64,000 nt of DNA from Mytilinidion resinicola (lineage: Eukaryota > Ascomycota > Dothideomycetes > Mytilinidiales > Mytilinidiaceae): positions 248,001-312,000 of the forward strand of contig NW_022985445.1 of NCBI RefSeq assembly GCF_010093595.1, written 5' to 3'. A program made the translations under genes and the position numbers. Positions 58,215-64,000 of this stretch are shown here, one piece after another (position 1 is the stretch's first letter; every line of letters begins with the position of its first letter). Below the pieces are notes generated by a model. The model was not told the DNA's origin. It saw only the letters and a program-made list of their open reading frames with translations, and searched no databases.

Positions 58215-61200
58215 CTAAATAAAGTGAGGATTTCCATACAAGTGTCTTGCCAGCTCTAGTGGAGAGAAGCCTGCCCACCTGCTCTCCGCCGAAGCCCTAC
58301 CCTCTGCCGCCGAAGCCCTACCCTCTGCCGCCGAAGCCCTACCCTCTGCCGCCGAAGCCCTACCCTCTGCCGCCGAAGCCCTACCCCCTGCCGCCGAAGC
58401 CCTACCCCCTGCCGCCGTAGCCCAACCCTCTGCCGCTGAAGCCCTACCCTCCGCCGCCGAAGCTCTCAAATGCCGATCTACCTGTGTCTGCGCCGCAGCA
58501 CTCGGCTCCGCCTGATCCTTGCGCGGCTTAGCAAAGAGACACTTCCACAGATCATCCTGCCTGACTACCTCCCCATCGCCCTTCTTACGCATCAACTGCT
58601 TGAGTGGGGCTTGCTGCAGCTCCAGCGAATTCGCCGCATCAATCGCGTTCTCCTGTAGACTTGGCGTCGCTGTGCCCGAGCTAGATTCACTGGAGTTTGC
58701 CTTACGCCCTTGACTCATATGCTCTAGGCGTCGCGAAACGGAGATGTCGTAGATGGCCTCTTCCACCGTGTCGCTGACCAGGTACATATACACTGTCGTA
58801 GGCCGCTGCTGTCCGATCCGGTGAACTCGCGCTATGGCCTGAAGCTCGATAGCCGGGTTGATCAGCGGCTCGCAGAGGAACACGTACGTCGCGTTGACCA
58901 GATTCAATCCAGACGAGTCCGATTTCGCATCTAGGAGGAAGCATTCGGTGCTAGCGTCAGACTTGAACTTCTCGATCCCGTGCTTCTCGCCAATACTGCT
59001 GCAGCCGATGTTCCAGCCTTCGAATGCTTTGCGCAGCACGTCGAGGAAGTCGTTGAATTGGGAGAAAATGATGGATCTGGCTCCAGGGTCGTTCTTGCGA
59101 ATCCAGAGAAGATGTCTTGCAATCGTGTCCACCTTCGTGCCGTATGATGCTCCCGTGAGATCAATGTTCTTGATTTCGTTCATGACGGTGCTGCTGATGT
59201 CAGAGTAGATGGAGCTTTGTGCTGATCCGGGAGAAGACGGTAGTGACTGGCTTTCGGTTTCGTGCGTTTCCTCTTGCGCCTTCATCTCTTGCGGTTTGTA
59301 AGTGATATCGTGGAAGTCGTTGGGGTGCAGTTTCCGCTTGCAGATCTAACCTTTCATATTAGCCACAGAACTCAAATTAGAAAGACGTTGACTTACCGGG
59401 CATGTGCGGTGAGCTCTATGCCATTCCTGAATGCACTCTTTACAGAATTGATGTCCACAAATGGTCAACACACCATTCTCAAACTCCGACTGGCAGATAA
59501 CACAGATTCGCTCGCCCTCTTGCTTGTTCTCTTCTCGCAGATGGAGTAAGAACCGCTGCTTGGCTTTAGTCCTGGTCAAGTTGGTCTTCGCCATCACTTC
59601 TAGTCTCTGCTGTTTCGCGAGAGCGACCATATCTAGCTTTTCGTCCATCTCCTCTTTCCACGGAGCCACGGTATCTGAGATGTGCTGTAATTGACGGTAG
59701 AACCCCAATCGCCGATTCATCGCTGTTCGGAACAATTCTTGCTCCTTCTCCAGTTCCGCCAGCGCTTTGGTCTGCGAGGTTGATATTGCCTGGATTTTGG
59801 CCAGCTCCTTTTCAACAATCTTCAGCTCCGTTCGTGCGCGATCGTTGCCTTCATCCGCTTGCCATTGAAGATTTGTGACCAGAGTTCGGACCAATGAGAT
59901 TGCTCCTTTGAGGGATGCGTCCTTTGCAGTAGGCTTCAGCTTTTCGCGGATGTCTAGTATTTTCAAAGTAAGCTCGGGAGCATGCCCTTTGCCTTCAAGT
60001 GCGAATTTCTTTGAAGTTAGCATCTCGTGGTCGATCAACTCGTTACTCAATCCAGTAATCGCAAGATTTCTGTCCGCAATAATCGCTCTTAGAGCAGCGA
60101 TGTAGACGTAGAGATCGTCTTGGGCCTTGGTGGAATCTTCGTATTCGTCTCCAGTAGTTTCCTTGCCCTCGTCTTCATCAACAAGCGGCAGAAGTAGTAT
60201 GCTGACTACTTTCTTCCTCCATTCGTCAATCTGCGCAGTCTGGTTGTTCATCACATCGGTGAGACGATCCATCATGTCAAGTACCTTGCGGTTCTCGATT
60301 CCTCCATAGTCTGTTAGTTCTTTAATGTGCGGCACTTTCGCGAAGTTCTCTTTTTCCACCTTTGCTTCAATCCTCTTCATTAGTCTCATGGCGCTTTCTT
60401 GCGACTCGCGTAGCAGCTCTTTCCGGATTGCCTTCGCCGTTGCATAAAACTCCGTCTCAGACTTTTCCAGCTGATGGAACTCTTCAGATTCAGCCATCGT
60501 CAAGTTCTTATTCTCTTTGATCTGGTAGTAAGATGTGCCCACAAAGAAATTGCAGGCATGCTCCAATTCCAACGCAGATCGAAGACTCTTCTTGATGGTT
60601 GCTAGCCGCGCGAGGCGCTCAGATCCCTCGCCTTGTTTGTTCTTGTCTTCGCCGTCGCTTTCTTGATCAGCGACAACGGAGACGGAACGGCCGCTCGCGA
60701 TGGATGCGGCCCCCTGCTTCACAATCTCGGCCTCCAGCTCATCTCGACATTCTTGAACGAACCGGCTAGCCTCCTTCAGAGCAGCGAGATAGACTTCGAG
60801 CGCTTTCTCACTACGATGCTCGTCAGGCTTGACGTTTGCAAGAGCATGACCCTTCCCCAGCGATATCAGAACCACCTCACGCTCTCCAGCTTTCGCTATA
60901 GTGTCGTTCTGTTCGATCATGACCTCCAAAACTTCCTCGACAGTGCGCAAGGGGGCGTTTCCGCGACCGAGTGCCCTGCGGTTCCGACGACCAACCTGAG
61001 CATGCAAACAGGTCTGCCTGAGACGTACTAGCCATTCTCGCATCTTCTCCAGAACAGGCGGATCCCACGGGTTTCCATCATCGTCCAAGAACTTCCCATC
61101 TGATGAGAAGCCACACGCCTGGCACATCTGCTTGATCAATTCTGAGTAATTCTGCTCCTCGATGGTGGTAAATGGAACGGTGATGACTACTCGCTTCTGA

Positions 61201-63080
61201 GCAGGCAGCCTCAACTCATGTCGGATCTTGTCTTTCGTATGGCGCATCGCGATACGACCAAAGATCTGCTTAAAAGTGGCTTTGTCGACCCGACTCCAAT
61301 GTTGTCTGGAGCTAGCGTAGGGTTCGTATCGTAGAAATATGAGGAGTCCGCGAAGATCCTGGACGTCCTTCCGCAATGGAGTACCGGAAACTGCCCAAGC
61401 GTTGCAGCGAGGAATCTGCCTGGCTACAGTAGCAGCATTGCTAACTCCGCTTTCCACCATCTGAGCTTCGTCAAGACAAACACGCCACCATGAAATCTGA
61501 ACTAGCGGACTCCGGCGTGGTTCGAATCTCTTTTCATGTCGCATATTTCGCTTTGGCGCCGCGTTGGCGTAATGAACCTCTTTGGAAAGAACATGATATG
61601 TCGTGAGGACGACATCATATTCCAGTAGCTGGTCCATGGTTGGGCTTCGGCCTGGCTTGTCTGCCGATCCTGTTGGCAGGCCCTGATAGTGCAATACTTT
61701 GAGATGAGGGGCATGGGTGCTGAGCTCGTTTTTCCACTGCTGTAGAATCGAATTTGGGGTGATGATCAAGGTCCCGCCAGTAGCTGTAACCTTATTTCCG
61801 GTAATTTGATCGACAAACTGGGTCCCTGTGGCCATTCTGCGGGTATGGAGGCAGATTAGAGCAATGAGCTCAACCGTCTTGCCCAAGCCCATTTCCTCGG
61901 CAAGAATGCCTCCACGCAATTCTTGAAACGCAGAAACATCCGTCATGACCATGCCTCTTGTCTGACTAACGTAGCATCGAGTCCCCATGGCGTCTTTGGT
62001 CTCGTGGAAAGAAGCTGGGATGATATCGGCTTTGCCAGATGCTTGGCAAGGCTCCAGCTCCAGGCCATTGAATTTCACTCCCTCTCGTCGCAGTAGCCAA
62101 TCGACGGCCCTCTGCTGGAATGGGTACAGCTTGCTCTCAAGTGATGGAGTCTGTATATGAGAAGAAACTTCGCGATCCATCGCGGGAACATGTACACTCT
62201 CGTAAAAGTCCTGTAGTGACCACGGAGTGTGTTCGCGGGTCGATTCGGCAGGAAGGTAGTGGCTCAGAAGTTCCCAATCACTAACCGCTTCCCTTCGAAG
62301 ACCCCTAGAATCCACGACTGAGAGTCCCACGTTCCATCCGATCTGAGTTTCAAGTCGGAAACACGGTCGAGAACCTCGGGGTGGCTGTATGATACAGCGT
62401 GAGAATGCGATAGGCGTGGCCTTGCCCTTTGGCGAAGAAAGCTTCAAGGCCCTCTTCATGTGGTCCTCGATCTCATTCAACGATATCGAGGAACCGGTGA
62501 GCAGAATTCCAGGTTGAGAACCAGCTGAAACAGTGATGGAAAACGCCTCCTTAGAGACCCGGGTGAAGTCCCGAAGAGAGAGCTCGAGGGGTTCATAAAC
62601 AGATGTGTTGGAGAATAGCGAGGGACCTTTTGGGAAATGCTGGATTGTATTAAAAGCGAGGAACTCGAGAACAGTACTGCGACTTACCAAATCTATAGAT
62701 ATTCTGGCGAGAACGATGCTGGTATAGCGAGCGGTGTTAGAAAGAGTGGTATTCAGGCGTCTCTTTTTCTGTGGCGATTCGATACCGGACTCGACATGAG
62801 AGAGCTCCACATCTGGGCCCAGAACCTGGGTCGAGCCAGAGGATTCGGGTCCTGGAGAAGGCGACGGTCTTTTTCTACGTGGCTGGTTGGAGGATTTTGA
62901 TGCGATGCGCTCGGGGAGGTCTACATGCATCAAGTCGTCGCGCTCAAGGAACGTGGGGCGTTGCGATGCAATGAAATCCAGGAAAGTCTTCGAGCAGGCC
63001 GAAGAAGCGCCATTTGTGACATGCTGCGTGCCTTCTGTTAGCACGCCGTGCACCGTGGCCACGGCATTCAAGCACGCCAT
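58215..63080 (-). CDS. IRC20/SHPRH-type SNF2 helicase with RING E3 ubiquitin ligase domain
   Basis: Spliced model complement(join(58215..59345, 59397..62639, 62688..63080)), 1588 residues. The ATG at 63080 (MACLNAVATVHGVL) is used because the longer frame has no ATG. A 48-bp, in-frame intron (62640-62687; GTAAGT...CCAG) is likely. Order: polar N-terminus; SNF2 N-lobe with LYPFQQRAVDWLL, Walker A EEMGLGKTVELI, DEAQ box VCLDEAQMVE and VSGTPLRKDVQDL; a ~550-residue helical insertion; RING CVICQSEF...CGHQFCKEC...CPICKRKL; SNF2 C-lobe with IIFSQFNDFLDVL, DAKSDSSGLNL and VHRIGQQRPT. The DEAQ box and an insert before the RING mark the Irc20/SHPRH class acting in DNA-damage tolerance and SUMO/ubiquitin-linked repair. 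The C-terminus carries ~8 ASAAEGR heptads from a minisatellite. Confidence 0.88.
58288..58467 (-). repeat. In-frame 21-bp coding minisatellite
   Basis: About eight tandem 21-bp units on the plus strand ('gccgaagccctaccctctgcc' and close variants) encode repeats of RASAAEG near the C-terminus of the SNF2-RING protein. Middle units are nearly identical, outer ones diverged (WATAAGG, RASAESR), as in a slippage-expanded array. Confidence 0.9.
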
Positions 63081-63474
63081 GTTGCGGGAGGTGTGAGAGA
63101 AGAAGGATGGGGAACTTTGGGATGGCGAAACGGGACATCGTCCCCACAAGCGTCGGCTTTAGCGGGGCATAAGGTTGGCCAACCGGATCCCCGCCAAGCT
63201 GATGGCTCTTTGAGCACCACGTATTTTATGCAACCACCCCCTGTCGCAGGAGCTGTTTTGGGAGTGGATGCCTGATGGATGCTTACGGGTATTTCGCTAT
63301 GCATGGTGGTGCTAATGTCTGCAGGTATTTCATCGAATTTCTACGAACGCTACTAGTCAAAGTGCATTTCCGCCCAAGGCCAACACAAGGGTATTGCCAA
63401 TCCTATCCCACTTACCTCCCGAAGTCCTTCTCGTGCTATGCAATGCTGATAAAATGATATCCTACTCCAATAAC
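63081..63474. other. Intergenic between the SNF2-RING gene and gpd
   Basis: Promoter side of the SNF2-RING gene and 3' UTR of the glycerol-3-phosphate dehydrogenase gene; short plus-strand frames here are not supported. Confidence 0.45.
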
Positions 63475-64000
63475 CTAGTTTTTGGACTCAATCAGATCCG
63501 GGATCTGCTCAGGCTTGACATTGCCTTCAAGGATATCTACGTTTCATTAGCCAACCTACAAGGGTATAACATCAAGACAAGAATTTGAACTTACTGTAAA
63601 CCGCAGTGAACAATGGGAACTTGTCCTCCATTCCCTGGCTTTTCAAGAAGCTGTTCACCTCATACGCCGTGCTCGTTCCCTGCAGCTTCTGTCCGTTCAG
63701 CTGCGTCTTCTCTACCTCATCAATGCTGATCCCCTTCTCAATAGCCATCTTTGCGCTCTTGAAGTTGCGGCCGCCCATGCAACTAGTCACGACATCGGCA
63801 ACACCACAGCTCTCCTCGGTAAAGGTGCTGGCATGGACAGAGTCTTCGAAGAATGCTTTCCCGAACGCGACCATCTCCAAGATCCCCACGCGCATCACGG
63901 CAGCTTTCGCGTTGTCGCCCCAACCAAGTCCATCGACAAAGCCCGCAGCTAGAGCGATGATGTTCTTAAGGGCGCCACCGAGAGATACACCTGCCACATC
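63475..64000 (-). CDS. gpdA: NAD-dependent glycerol-3-phosphate dehydrogenase, 3' part
   Basis: Partial, running in from beyond 64000. Spliced model complement(join(63475..63536, 63595..>64000)); the last exon is only 62 nt. The C-terminal domain is clear: [20 protein letters not shown] (with the catalytic Lys and Asn), [54 protein letters not shown] and [12 protein letters not shown], then across the intron [20 protein letters not shown]. It reduces dihydroxyacetone phosphate to glycerol-3-phosphate with NADH, for glycerol as osmolyte and for lipid synthesis. An ORF-only reading would end at a false stop inside the intron (63572-63594). Confidence 0.93.

Noticed and set aside
58288..58467. 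CRISPR-like array
   Set aside because: Repeats are contiguous without spacers, in frame and inside a coding exon; it is a minisatellite in a eukaryote.
63081..63149. Longer N-terminus of the SNF2-RING protein
   Set aside because: The extension has no ATG in this frame; first in-frame ATG is at 63080.
63572..63594. Apparent C-terminus of glycerol-3-phosphate dehydrogenase inside the window
   Set aside because: This stretch is the start of the last intron (GTAAGT); the true C-terminus is in a 62-nt exon at 63475-63536.

Overview
This window is nuclear DNA of a filamentous ascomycete (Pezizomycotina, probably Dothideomycetes-like; the class is inference). The signs are genes with several 48-300 bp GT-AG introns with CTAAC/CTAAT branch sites, fungal-specific families (PalF, Eaf1/Vid21 of NuA4, DenA, a HET-domain remnant, a GH7 cellobiohydrolase), and one short TA-rich stretch that looks RIP-mutated. 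A 20-N assembly gap lies at 52844-52863.

Layout. 1-11 kb: 5' end of an MFS drug:H+ antiporter (-), a large Red1/SYCP2-like candidate meiotic axis protein (+), the deneddylase DenA (-), and a CorA-like two-TM protein (+). 11.7-14.6 kb: a frameshifted F-box gene and two truncated copies of a repeated F-box-like/2EXR-like family. 14.6-25 kb: PEX10 (-), a gene-poor 2 kb with small structured repeats, then a divergent housekeeping pair, MAK11 (-) and EAF1/VID21 (+). 25-28 kb: a full-length but decayed copy of the F-box-like family, split by a 647-bp AT-rich insertion flanked by CAAAG, then a small Rossmann-like protein. 28.7-33 kb: a FAT1-type acyl-CoA synthetase ending in AKL and a GPI-anchored PEBP-like secreted protein. 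33.6-36 kb: a kinase-like gene with an in-frame TGA and a frameshifted DUF7770-like gene. 37-40 kb: a 110-residue conserved gene in four exons and an ERD1/EXS membrane protein. 40-50.8 kb: almost entirely decayed accessory genes (two more F-box-like copies head to head, an F-box/ankyrin gene with an in-frame stop, a small secreted protein, a HET remnant, a GH7 cellulase). 51-52.8 kb: an array of four diverged TATA-containing repeat units running into the assembly gap. 53.7-64 kb: pH-signalling arrestin PalF, a long gene-free stretch, an IRC20/SHPRH-type SNF2-RING ubiquitin ligase with a coding 21-bp minisatellite, and the 3' end of NAD-dependent glycerol-3-phosphate dehydrogenase.

The main pattern: the core genes whose full exon structure I worked out read through without a frameshift, while the lineage-specific genes (F-box-like family, GH7, HET, DUF7770-like, F-box/ankyrin, small secreted protein, kinase-like) are nearly all broken by stops, indels or insertions. 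This contrast argues against random assembly error and for an accessory, decaying compartment interleaved with a conserved one. Gene models were built by hand from splice signals and reading-frame continuity; no database was consulted.
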